Assembly: GCF_001612665.1 (NCBI RefSeq)
Contig: NZ_BDAX01000018.1
Span: forward strand, 336,823-400,822
DNA: 64,000 nt
Source: Nocardia alba NBRC 108234
Lineage (GTDB): Bacteria; Actinomycetota; Actinomycetes; Mycobacteriales; Mycobacteriaceae
Reading direction: 5' to 3'
In this document: one piece after another, positions 41,619-49,115 of the stretch
How the letters are laid out: every line of letters begins with the position of its first letter
Numbering within the stretch: position 1 is the first letter of the stretch
Notes under the pieces: generated by a model
The model's input: only the letters and a program-made list of their open reading frames with translations
Told to the model about the DNA's origin: nothing
The model's database searches: none
Position numbers and translations under genes: made by a program

Positions 41619-42457
41619 CAGGGGGTCACCAACGGTCCGTAGGCCTCCGGGCGGCGGTCGCGATAGAAAGCCCATCGCTCGCGCACAGTTTTGATCAGAT
41701 CCATGTCGAGATCGCGAACTACCAATTCCGGTGCGGTATCGGAAGCGACCTCGCCGACGAACTTGCCCTCGGGGTCGACGAAATAGCTCGTACCGTAGAA
41801 GTCGTCGTCGCCGTATTCGCTCTCGATACCGACCCGGTTGATCGCACCGATGTAATACTCGTTGGCCACCGCCGAGGCCGGCTGTTCGAGTTTCCACAAA
41901 TAGCTGGAAAGCCCCCTCGACGTCGCGGACGGATTGAAGACGATTTCCGCGCCCGCGAGCCCGAGTGCCCGCCAGCCCTCGGGGAAATGGCGGTCGTAGC
42001 AGATATAGACGCCCACTCTGCCGACCGCGGTATCGAATACCGGCCAGCCGAGATTACCCGGTCGGAAGTAGAATTTCTCCCAGAATCCGGTGACCTGCGG
42101 GATATGGTGTTTGCGGTATTTTCCCAGGTAGGAGCCGTCCGCATCGATCACCGCCGCCGTGTTGTAGAGCAGGCCGTCCATCTCACGCTCGTACACCGGC
42201 AACACCATCACCAGGTTCAGTTCGGCGGCCAGAGCGGCGAACCGCTCTGTCGTCGGACCCGGGACCGATTCGGCGTACTCGTAGAACTTCACGTCTTGTA
42301 GCTGGCAGAAATACGGGCCGTAGAACAGTTCCTGGAAGCAGATCACCTTCGCACCCTGCGCCGCCGCCTCCCGTGCGTAGTCTTCGTGGGCTTTGATCAT
42401 GGATTCTTTGTCACCGGTCCAGGTGGTCTGGACGAGCGCCGCTCTGACGATTCCCAT
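41618..42457 (-). CDS. N-carbamoyl-beta-alanine amidohydrolase (nitrilase fold)
   Basis: A 279-residue carbon-nitrogen hydrolase. The Glu-Lys-Cys triad is visible in ICFQELFYGPYF (Glu), GKYRKHHIPQVTGFWEKFYF (Lys) and YICYDRHFPEGWR (Cys). The closest family is beta-ureidopropionase / N-carbamoylputrescine amidase. In this operon it should hydrolyse N-carbamoyl-beta-alanine or a related carbamoyl compound to amine, CO2 and ammonia. It leads the leftward operon; nested dyads in its promoter face the MocR gene. Confidence 0.92.
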   Translation of the reverse strand: MGIVRAALVQTTWTGDKESMIKAHEDYAREAAAQGAKVICFQELFYGPYFCQLQDVKFYEYAESVPGPTTERFAALAAELNLVMVLPVYEREMDGLLYNTAAVIDADGSYLGKYRKHHIPQVTGFWEKFYFRPGNLGWPVFDTAVGRVGVYICYDRHFPEGWRALGLAGAEIVFNPSATSRGLSSYLWKLEQPASAVANEYYIGAINRVGIESEYGDDDFYGTSYFVDPEGKFVGEVASDTAPELVVRDLDMDLIKTVRERWAFYRDRRPEAYGPLVTP

Positions 42458-42461
42458 GCTT

Positions 42462-42501
42462 TGTTATACTGCACCTACAACTGATTCTGTTGTGTTACAA
42501 G
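42462..42501. promoter_or_regulatory. Nested dyads between the amidase operon and the MocR gene
   Basis: ACAAC-tgattct-GTTGT (42477-42493) lies inside a longer imperfect repeat whose arms are TTGTTATAC and GTGTTACAA. The stretch is AT-rich compared with its surroundings and lies between divergent genes. It is the best candidate for the MocR/GntR operator. Confidence 0.5.
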
Positions 42502-42579
42502 AGCGCGGAAACAGTTTCGGTGCCGTAAACGTTGGCGGCGCACCCGGGATCGGCCGCGTACCACCCGCAGAATGAGTCG

Positions 42580-43974
42580 ATGACCGAAGCGTCGCCGACC
42601 GCACTACCCGCGGACTTCGCCGGGGACCTCGACGAACGAACCGCCGCCGGGATCGCCGCCGCGATCGGTCGGCGCATCCGCTCGGGCGCACTCGCCCCCG
42701 GCACCCGGCTGCCCACCGTGCGCGAGGTGGCCCGCGAACTGCGGGTCTCCCCCGCCACCGTCAGTCAGGCCTGGCGCGCGCTGGCCGCGACCGGCGCGAT
42801 CACCGCGCGCGGACGGGCGGGCACCTTCGTCGGCGAGCAGCGCGAGGCACCGATCGGGCGATACCAGCGCCTGCACGCCCACTCCGACAACGCCTTCCGC
42901 GTCGACTTGTCACACGGCACCCCCGACCCGGCGCTGCTGCCCGATCTGGCCGCCGCACTGCGGGCGCTCTCGCGCGATGCCGCACCGGGCGATCTGTCGG
43001 CCCACTATCTCGGTGAGGCGGTGCTGCCCGTGCTCGCCGAGACGCTGCGCGCGGACTGGCCGTGGCCGTGCGAACGGCTGACGGTCCTCGACGGCGCCCT
43101 CGACGCGGTGGACCGACTGCTCGCCGCCCACGTGCGCTTCGGCGACCCCGTGATCGTCGAGGATCCGTGCTTTCCGCCCTTCCTCGACTTGCTCGCGCGC
43201 GTCGGCGCACGCCCGATCGCCGTCCGGCTCGACGAATCCGGTTTCCGGCCAGTGGAATTCGCACGCGCGTTCGACGGCCCACCACCGCGCGCGGTGATCT
43301 TGCAGCCGCGTGCCAACAATCCGACCGGCGCCTCCCTCAGCGCGGCCCGAGTCCGAGAACTGGCCGCGCCACTGGACGCGCACCCGGCGCTGATCATCGA
43401 GGACGACCACTCCGCGGGGATCGCGACCACCCCGCTGCGCTCGCTCGCCGCGCGTTTCCCCGATCGCGGGGTCTACATCCGCTCCTATTCCAAGTCGCAC
43501 GGCGCCGATCTGCGGCTGGCCGTCGCGGGTGGACCCGCGGCACTGCTGGATCCGGTGGTCGAGCGCCGGATGCTCGGACCGGGGTGGTCGAGCCGCCTCC
43601 TGCAGCGGGTGCTGTCGACGATGCTCAACGACGCGGGGGCCGGCGCCACCGTCGCGGGCGCGCGGCGCGAGTACAGCAGGCGCGCCACTGTGCTGCGCCG
43701 TGCGCTGGCCCGCCACGATGTGGTCGTGGCACCCGGCGACGGCATCAACCTCTGGCTCCCGGTCTCCGACGAGAACGCCGCGCTGATCAGCCTCGCCGCC
43801 GCCGGCATCAAGGCCGCGCCGGGTGGCCCGTTCGAAGCGGGCGAACGGCCCGCAGGCGACCATCTGCGACTGACGCTGGGTACCCTCGGCGACACCGACA
43901 TCGCCTGGCTCGCCGCCGAACTCGCCGCCGCGACCACCGCCGCCCCCACCTACCGACGCATCCGCCGCCCCTGA
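42580..43974 (+). CDS. MocR-type GntR/aminotransferase regulator
   Basis: A 464-residue fusion of a GntR winged helix (about 15-90; AIGRRIRSGALAPGTRLPTV then RELRVSPATVSQAWRALAA) to a fold-type-I PLP aminotransferase-like domain (about 115-455). The PLP lysine is expected in IRSYSKSHGADLRLAVAGG, and the cofactor Asp region LIIEDDHSAG is present. Such proteins sense PLP adducts of amines or amino acids; beta-alanine or a related product of the adjacent pathway is a reasonable effector. It is divergent from the amidase-led operon and is its probable regulator. The ATG at 42580 fits the fold; a GTG/ATG further upstream is possible. Confidence 0.88.
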   Translation: MTEASPTALPADFAGDLDERTAAGIAAAIGRRIRSGALAPGTRLPTVREVARELRVSPATVSQAWRALAATGAITARGRAGTFVGEQREAPIGRYQRLHAHSDNAFRVDLSHGTPDPALLPDLAAALRALSRDAAPGDLSAHYLGEAVLPVLAETLRADWPWPCERLTVLDGALDAVDRLLAAHVRFGDPVIVEDPCFPPFLDLLARVGARPIAVRLDESGFRPVEFARAFDGPPPRAVILQPRANNPTGASLSAARVRELAAPLDAHPALIIEDDHSAGIATTPLRSLAARFPDRGVYIRSYSKSHGADLRLAVAGGPAALLDPVVERRMLGPGWSSRLLQRVLSTMLNDAGAGATVAGARREYSRRATVLRRALARHDVVVAPGDGINLWLPVSDENAALISLAAAGIKAAPGGPFEAGERPAGDHLRLTLGTLGDTDIAWLAAELAAATTAAPTYRRIRRP

Positions 43975-44164
43975 CCAGCACTGCCGCGACACCGATCCGG
44001 CAGAATGGACCATTCCTCACTCGGAAAGGCGGCAGTGGTGACGTTCGGCACGACCCTCGGCGACGCGGTAGTACGTCTGCCGATGCGATAGCGACCAACC
44101 GAGCCCGACGTCGCGACGTCGACGTCCTCGTGTCACCAGCACCGTCGATCACCGGGAGCAGCCC

Positions 44165-45286
44165 GTGTCCACCATCACCTGGACCGAAGACCACGTTCAG
44201 TACACCGCCGCCTGGCATTCGGAGAACGGCGCGCCCGCACCACGCACCGTCACCGTGGCCGACGACCGGCTCTCGGCCGATCACGCCTACCGCCGGGTCA
44301 AGGCGGGGGAGGCGCTGTTGTGGCAGGGCGATTTCCACAACGGCCGCCAACTCCTGCAGGCGCTGGGCCGCCGCGTCGACCGCACCCCCGCGCGCAAGCC
44401 GCCCGCGGGCGATCTCGGCGCGCTCTACGAGCACGAACGGGCGAGACGACGCACCCGCGCGAGCCTGCTCGGCAGTCTCCTGATCCGCCTCGGCCCGGAC
44501 TACGAGCTCGAGCTGCGCCGCGCGCCCGAGGTAGCGGCGGCGTGTGCGGCGGCCTACGGTCCGGCCGAGGCCGACCGCGTGGTCACCTTCACCGAACTGC
44601 TCGGCGTGGTGAGCGCCTACCGTTGGCGGCAGCAGGGCGTGGAGGTGCCGGCCCTCGGCGCGCGCGTATACCCCGACTACGGCGTATTCTCCCCTACCCG
44701 AAGCGAATACGTGGATCTCGTCGCGGACGCACCCCTGGACCCCGAGGTGCGTACCGCGTTCGATCTCGGTACCGGCACGGGCGTGCTCGCCGCCCTGCTC
44801 GCCCAGCGCGGAGTGCCCGAGATCGTCGCCACCGATATCAACCCACGGGCGCTGCGCTGCGCCGCCGACAACGCCGAACGTCTCGGCTTCGCCCGGGCGA
44901 TCACCGTGACCGGGCCCGCCCTCTACCCGCCCGGTCGCGCCGATCTCATCGTGTGCAATCCGCCCTGGCTGCCCGGCGTGCCGACCTCGGACCTGGAACG
45001 TGGTGTCTACGACCAGAATCAGTCGATGCTCACCGAGTTCGCCCGCGACCTGCGCGCGCACCTGACCCCCGACGGCGAGGGCTGGCTGGTGCTGTCCGAC
45101 CTCGCCGAACTACTCGGGCTGCGTCCGGTCGGCTACCTCCCGCGCCTGTTCGACGACGCGGGCCTGCGCGTGCTCGACACGCTCACCACGCGTCCGCGCC
45201 ACCCTCGCGCGACCGATCGCGATGACCCACTCGCCGCGGCGCGCACCGCCGAGACGACCACGCTGTGGCGCCTGCGGGCCGGCTAG
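44165..45286 (+). CDS. SAM-dependent methyltransferase (HemK/RsmC-like)
   Basis: A 373-residue class I methyltransferase. An N-terminal unfamiliar domain of about 150 residues with many Arg and Ala precedes the catalytic domain. Motif I is FDLGTGTGVLAALLAQRG, the acidic second-strand residue is in VATDINPRAL, and motif IV is IVCNPPWLPG, the NPPY-type motif of enzymes that methylate amino groups of glutamine, adenine or guanine. Its target (RNA, DNA or protein) is not evident. The GTG start at 44165 is taken because the frame has little room upstream. It stands alone. Confidence 0.82.
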   Translation: MSTITWTEDHVQYTAAWHSENGAPAPRTVTVADDRLSADHAYRRVKAGEALLWQGDFHNGRQLLQALGRRVDRTPARKPPAGDLGALYEHERARRRTRASLLGSLLIRLGPDYELELRRAPEVAAACAAAYGPAEADRVVTFTELLGVVSAYRWRQQGVEVPALGARVYPDYGVFSPTRSEYVDLVADAPLDPEVRTAFDLGTGTGVLAALLAQRGVPEIVATDINPRALRCAADNAERLGFARAITVTGPALYPPGRADLIVCNPPWLPGVPTSDLERGVYDQNQSMLTEFARDLRAHLTPDGEGWLVLSDLAELLGLRPVGYLPRLFDDAGLRVLDTLTTRPRHPRATDRDDPLAAARTAETTTLWRLRAG

Positions 45287-45449
45287 CGACGCCCCTCGCC
45301 CCGCGGATCGGCCCGCGAACATCGCATTCTGTGTCGATCACACGACGAGCCGACCGGATCCGGTGGTCTCTCCCCCACGAGCCGATGCGACTGGCAGGAT
45401 GCGCGGTACATCGTCCGCCAGCACCCGCTCCCGAGGAGACCTCGCCAAG

Positions 45450-46130
45450 GTGACCAGCATTTCGCAGGACCGACCGTTCATTCGCGCGCTCGTGGGCATC
45501 GGCATCGCCGCGACCGCCCTGGTGGCTCTGGCCCCCGCCGCGCAGACCGCACCGAAGCATCAGGCGGTGATCCCCGGCTGCACGCCTGCCGTGGCGGGTC
45601 AGCCCAACGGCAAGCAGTGGCCCATCGAGCCCGCCTTCACGATCGACACCACGGCGAGCCACACAGCCATCCTGGACACCACCTGCGGCACCGTCACGAT
45701 CTCCCTGGCCGCCGCCGCGGCTCCGCGCACCGTGAACTCGTTCGTGTTCCTGGCGAGTCAGGGCTACTTCGACCACACCCGCTGCCACCGGCTCACCACC
45801 GGGGGCATCTTCGTGTTGCAGTGCGGCGACCCCACCGCCACCGGCATGGGCGGCCCCGGCTACAAATTCGCCGACGAGAACCTCGCGGGCGCGGTCTACC
45901 CGGCGGGCACCGTCGCGATGGCCAACGCGGGCCCGGGCACCAACGGCAGCCAGTTCTTCCTCGTCTACCGCGACACCCAGCTGCCCCCGAACTACACCCC
46001 CTTCGGCACCATCACCGGCGGTATGGACGCGCTCACCACGGTCGCGAACGCCGGTGTGGCGGGCGGCGGCGCCGACGGCACCCCCTTCGCCGACGTGGTC
46101 TTCAACACGGTGACCACCACCCAGGGCTGA
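45450..46130 (+). CDS. Secreted cyclophilin-type peptidyl-prolyl isomerase
   Basis: A 226-residue exported PPIase. A signal peptide (RPFIRALVGIGIAATALVAL, cleavage near AQTA) is followed by a linker with one Cys and a cyclophilin domain (about 68-224). The active-site block HTRCHRLTTGGIFVLQCGDP retains the catalytic HR, and GTNGSQFFLVYRD and YTPFGTITGGMD are conserved. The substitution GIFVLQCGD for the usual FMIQGGD puts a Cys next to the site. GTG 45450 is taken as start; GAGGAG lies 12 nt upstream. An ATG at 45399 would lengthen the n-region. It ends at a very strong hairpin. Confidence 0.88.
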   Translation: MTSISQDRPFIRALVGIGIAATALVALAPAAQTAPKHQAVIPGCTPAVAGQPNGKQWPIEPAFTIDTTASHTAILDTTCGTVTISLAAAAAPRTVNSFVFLASQGYFDHTRCHRLTTGGIFVLQCGDPTATGMGGPGYKFADENLAGAVYPAGTVAMANAGPGTNGSQFFLVYRDTQLPPNYTPFGTITGGMDALTTVANAGVAGGGADGTPFADVVFNTVTTTQG

Positions 46131-46138
46131 CCCACCGA

Positions 46139-46183
46139 CGACGAGGGCCGCGTCTCCCGTTCGGGGAGACGCGGCCCTCGTCG
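46139..46183. terminator. Very strong bidirectional terminator
   Basis: A perfect 20-bp stem (46139-46158 paired with 46164-46183) around a GTTCG loop, between the cyclophilin gene and the small peptide gene, which converge on it. Confidence 0.9.
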
Positions 46184-46198
46184 CAAGTGGTGGTTCGA

Positions 46199-46282
46199 TC
46201 AGCCGGCGCTGATCGAACTGAACAGGTTCTGGATGGTCTGCAGGATGATCTGGGTCAGCAGATCAGCGATGGAACCGGCCAT
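46199..46282 (-). CDS. Candidate 27-residue amphipathic peptide
   Basis: An ATG at 46282 with GAGGAG 7-8 nt upstream opens a 27-codon frame ending in TGA. The product begins MAGS, continues IADLLTQIILQTIQNLF and ends SSISAG. Placed on a helix wheel, the Leu/Ile/Phe residues fall on one face, so it should be an amphipathic or membrane-binding helix; there is one negative charge and no basic residue. It has its own terminator (46139-46183), an isolating terminator after mpa upstream, and a strong hairpin or operator at 46319-46348 in its leader. These surroundings argue for a real gene. No homologue is recognised; form resembles phenol-soluble modulins or toxin-antitoxin membrane peptides. Confidence 0.6.
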   Translation of the reverse strand: MAGSIADLLTQIILQTIQNLFSSISAG

Positions 46283-46318
46283 GACAACGCTCCTCGTAAG
46301 TCCTCATCAGGTGAAACG

Positions 46319-46348
46319 AACAAGTGAAGCGTGCCCTATTCACTTGTT
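46319..46348. promoter_or_regulatory. 10-bp inverted repeat upstream of the small peptide
   Basis: AACAAGTGAA and TTCACTTGTT are perfect arms around a 10-nt spacer, 37 nt before the peptide start codon. It could be a leader hairpin or a regulator site. Confidence 0.5.
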
Positions 46349-46386
46349 GCCGCGCAGCGTTTCGGTGAAAAAAAGTGAACAGAAAC

Positions 46387-46421
46387 GCGAAGGCCGCGCC
46401 CCACCGGGACGCGGCCTTCGC
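46387..46421 (-). terminator. Terminator after mpa
   Basis: A 12-bp GC-rich stem (GCGAAGGCCGCG with CGCGGCCTTCGC) with a run of T residues downstream on the minus strand, just after the mpa stop. Confidence 0.85.
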
Positions 46422-46430
46422 AGCTGGTGA

Positions 46431-48191
46431 TTACAGGTACTGACCCGTATTGGACTCGGTGTCGATCGCTCGGCTGGCCGAGGCGTTCTTGCCGGTGACG
46501 AGCGTGCGGATGTAGACGATCCGCTCGCCCTTCTTGCCCGAGATCCGTGCCCAGTCATCGGGATTGGTGGTGTTGGGCAGGTCCTCGTTCTCGGCGAACT
46601 CGTCGACGATCGAGTCGAACAGGTGCTGAATCCGCAGACCCGGGTTACCCGTGTCCAGGACCGACTTGATCGCGTACTTCTTCGCCCGGTCGACGATGTT
46701 CTGGATCATCGCGCCGGAGTTGAAGTCCTTGAAGTACAGGACCTCCTTGTCACCGTTGGCGTAGGTGACCTCCAGGAACCGGTTGTCGTCGCTCTCGGCG
46801 TACATCCGCTCGACGACCTTCTCGATCATCGCCTCGACGCACGCCTGCTTGTCGCCGTCGAACTCGCGCAGATCGCTCTCGTGCAGCGGCAGCGTCTCGG
46901 TGAGGTACTTCGAGAAGATGTCCTGCGCCGACTCCGCGTCGGGGCGCTCGATCTTGATCTTCACATCGAGACGGCCCGGCCGCAGGATCGCGGGGTCGAT
47001 CATGTCCTCGCGGTTGGACGCACCGATCACGATGACGTTCTCGAGGCCCTCCACACCGTCGATCTCCGAAAGCAGCTGCGGCACAACGGTGGTCTCCACA
47101 TCGGAGGAGACACCGGAACCGCGGGTACGGAAGATCGAGTCCATCTCGTCGAAGAACACGATCACCGGGGTGCCCTCGGAAGCCTTCTCGCGCGCCCGCT
47201 GGAAGATGATCCGAATGTGGCGCTCGGTCTCACCGACGAACTTGTTGAGCAGCTCGGGACCCTTGATGTTGAGGAAGAACGACTTGGCTTCCTTGGCATC
47301 CTGACCACGCGATTCGGCGATCTTCTTGGCGAGGGAGTTGGCCACCGCCTTGGCGATCAGCGTCTTACCGCAGCCGGGCGGGCCGTAGAGCAGCACACCC
47401 TTGGGCGGGCGAAGCGCGTACTCGCGGAACAGATCCTTGTGCAGGAAGGGCAGTTCCACCGCGTCGCGGATCTGCTCGATCTGCCGGCCGAGGCCACCGA
47501 TGTCGGTGTAGTCGACGTCGGGAACCTCTTCCAGCACAAGGTCTTCGACCTCGGCCTTGGGAACGCGCTCGAACGCGAAGCCCGCCTTGGTGTCGACCAG
47601 CAGCGAATCACCGGGGCGCAGTTTGCGAATCGGCGAATCGGGGTCTGCCATGTCGTCGTTCTCGGCGATCTTGGACAGCGGACCCGACAGCCACACCACC
47701 CGCTCCTCGTCGGCGTGACCGACCACGAGAGCGCGCCTGCCGTCGTCGAGAATCTCACGCAGCGTGCCGATTTCGCCGATGGCGTCGAAGTTTCCGGCCT
47801 CGACGACGGTGAGTGCCTCGTTGAGCCGCACAGTCTGGCCGTATTCCAGTGCGTCGGCGTCGATGTTGGGCGAGCAGGTGAGGCGCATCTTGCGACCGGA
47901 GGTGAAGACGTCGACCGTCTGATCCTCGTAGGCGTGGATGACGATGCCGTAGCCGCTCGGCGGTTGTCCGAGGCGATCGACTTCCTCGCGCAACGCGATC
48001 AGCTGTTGGCGCGCTTCTTTGAGCGTGTCCATCAACTTGCCGTTGCGGATGGTCAGCGAATCGATCCTGGCTTCCAATTCGCGAGCGCGATCCGGCGAAT
48101 CGGCGAGTTGTCTGCGAAGAGCAGCCGACTCGGCACGAACCGCCTCGAGCTCTCGCCAGGCCGCCGAATCCGAATTCTCGTTGGGGCTCAT
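46431..48191 (-). CDS. mpa: Proteasomal AAA ATPase (Mpa/ARC)
   Basis: A 586-residue hexameric unfoldase. Residues 1-75 form the coiled coil that captures Pup (RARELEARIDSLTIRNGKLM and nearby heptads). Two OB domains follow (about 80-240). The AAA domain has Walker A GPPGCGKTLIAKAV, Walker B IVFFDEMDSIF and the second region GASNREDMIDPAILRPGRLD. The C-terminal GQYL motif docks into PrcA pockets. It is separated from dop by about 16 kb of other genes, more than in mycobacteria. It is monocistronic here, with its own terminator. Confidence 0.97.
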   Translation of the reverse strand: MSPNENSDSAAWRELEAVRAESAALRRQLADSPDRARELEARIDSLTIRNGKLMDTLKEARQQLIALREEVDRLGQPPSGYGIVIHAYEDQTVDVFTSGRKMRLTCSPNIDADALEYGQTVRLNEALTVVEAGNFDAIGEIGTLREILDDGRRALVVGHADEERVVWLSGPLSKIAENDDMADPDSPIRKLRPGDSLLVDTKAGFAFERVPKAEVEDLVLEEVPDVDYTDIGGLGRQIEQIRDAVELPFLHKDLFREYALRPPKGVLLYGPPGCGKTLIAKAVANSLAKKIAESRGQDAKEAKSFFLNIKGPELLNKFVGETERHIRIIFQRAREKASEGTPVIVFFDEMDSIFRTRGSGVSSDVETTVVPQLLSEIDGVEGLENVIVIGASNREDMIDPAILRPGRLDVKIKIERPDAESAQDIFSKYLTETLPLHESDLREFDGDKQACVEAMIEKVVERMYAESDDNRFLEVTYANGDKEVLYFKDFNSGAMIQNIVDRAKKYAIKSVLDTGNPGLRIQHLFDSIVDEFAENEDLPNTTNPDDWARISGKKGERIVYIRTLVTGKNASASRAIDTESNTGQYL

Positions 48192-48316
48192 GATGCTGCT
48201 CCTCCCAGTCCCGGTCTATCAACGCTACCGGGCGCGGTCCGTTCTCGCTTTCCGACATGGTTTCGTCGTGATCACATCTTGTACGGTCGGTACGACATCA
48301 ACCACATATTTGTACC

Positions 48317-48334
48317 TGTTAGGCTGCCCTAACA
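48317..48334. promoter_or_regulatory. DtxR/IdeR-like dyad upstream of the lipoprotein gene
   Basis: TGTTAGG-CTGC-CCTAACA is a perfect 7-bp dyad, and TTAGGCTGCCCTAA within it differs at two positions from the TTAGGCTAACCTAA half of the IdeR consensus. It lies 46 bases before the lipoprotein start. Confidence 0.45.
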
Positions 48335-48379
48335 CCCCGTCCGGGGCAACTCGCTGAACGAGTCGAAAGGTTGCTGTCC

Positions 48380-48910
48380 ATGCTCCTTCCTCCCCGTACG
48401 ATCCGTGTCGCCGTCGCGACCGCCGCGACGGCTCTCGCCGTCACCGTCGGACTGACCGGCTGCGGCGACTCCGACGATTCCTCGACGAACGCCACCACGA
48501 GCAGTACCAGTATCGCGGCCGCTCCGTCCAGCGTTTCGGCAACTCCGGCACCTTCGGGTGGCAACGCCGCCGCCCCCACCGCTGATTCCCTGAAGGCGAC
48601 GCTGATCAAGTTCGGCGATCCCGCGCTCTCCACCGACGACAAGGCGAAGCTGATCGTCAACGGCGATGCGCACAAGTCCAACATCGATCAGATGAACGGC
48701 ATGCTCGCCGGCTACACCCTCACCTTCGCCGTCGACAACGTCGTGACCAGCGGTAACACCGCCACCGCCGATGTGACGATCACCTCCCCGCACGGCACCG
48801 CGCCCGCGTTCCCGGTCACCTGGCAGCAGGAGGGCGGTACGTGGAAGCTCTCCGACGCCAGCGGCTGCCTGCTGCTCGGCTTCGCACAGGCCCCCTGCGC
48901 GCCCGCCTGA
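48380..48910 (+). CDS. LppK/MTB12-like lipoprotein
   Basis: A 176-residue exported lipoprotein. Signal TIRVAVATAATALAVTVGLT then GCGDSDD gives a lipobox with lipidated Cys at about 30. A Ser/Thr/Ala/Pro linker (about 32-70) leads to a 105-residue domain of the low-molecular-weight antigen MTB12 / LppK type. It has NTF2-like strands (YTLTFAVDNVVTSGNTATAD then WQQEGGTWKLSDASGC) and a pair of late Cys residues. Position next to mpa matches mycobacterial lppK. The ATG at 48380 has AAAGG 9 nt upstream. Role unknown, probably small-ligand binding at the cell surface. Confidence 0.82.
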   Translation: MLLPPRTIRVAVATAATALAVTVGLTGCGDSDDSSTNATTSSTSIAAAPSSVSATPAPSGGNAAAPTADSLKATLIKFGDPALSTDDKAKLIVNGDAHKSNIDQMNGMLAGYTLTFAVDNVVTSGNTATADVTITSPHGTAPAFPVTWQQEGGTWKLSDASGCLLLGFAQAPCAPA

Positions 48911-48994
48911 TCGATCGCAAGCGCCCGGCTGGTGGCCGGGTACCACCGGGACCGCACCGCCGCCCTGAACGGCACGTAGGCCGCGAGATCCCCT

Positions 48995-49022
48995 GGCTGA
49001 TCCGATCGCCGCCGGATCAGCC
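48995..49022 (+). terminator. Terminator after the lipoprotein gene
   Basis: A 10-bp stem GGCTGATCCG/CGGATCAGCC with an 8-nt loop; a smaller CCCGGC hairpin lies about 70 bases before it. Confidence 0.6.
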
Positions 49023-49115
49023 GTGCGACCGGTTGTGGTCACCGCGTAGTTCCACCCCGGTGACCGAGTAGTTCCGCGCTGTCTCGGTGGCGCGAATTCT
49101 GCGATCGTCACGGGC

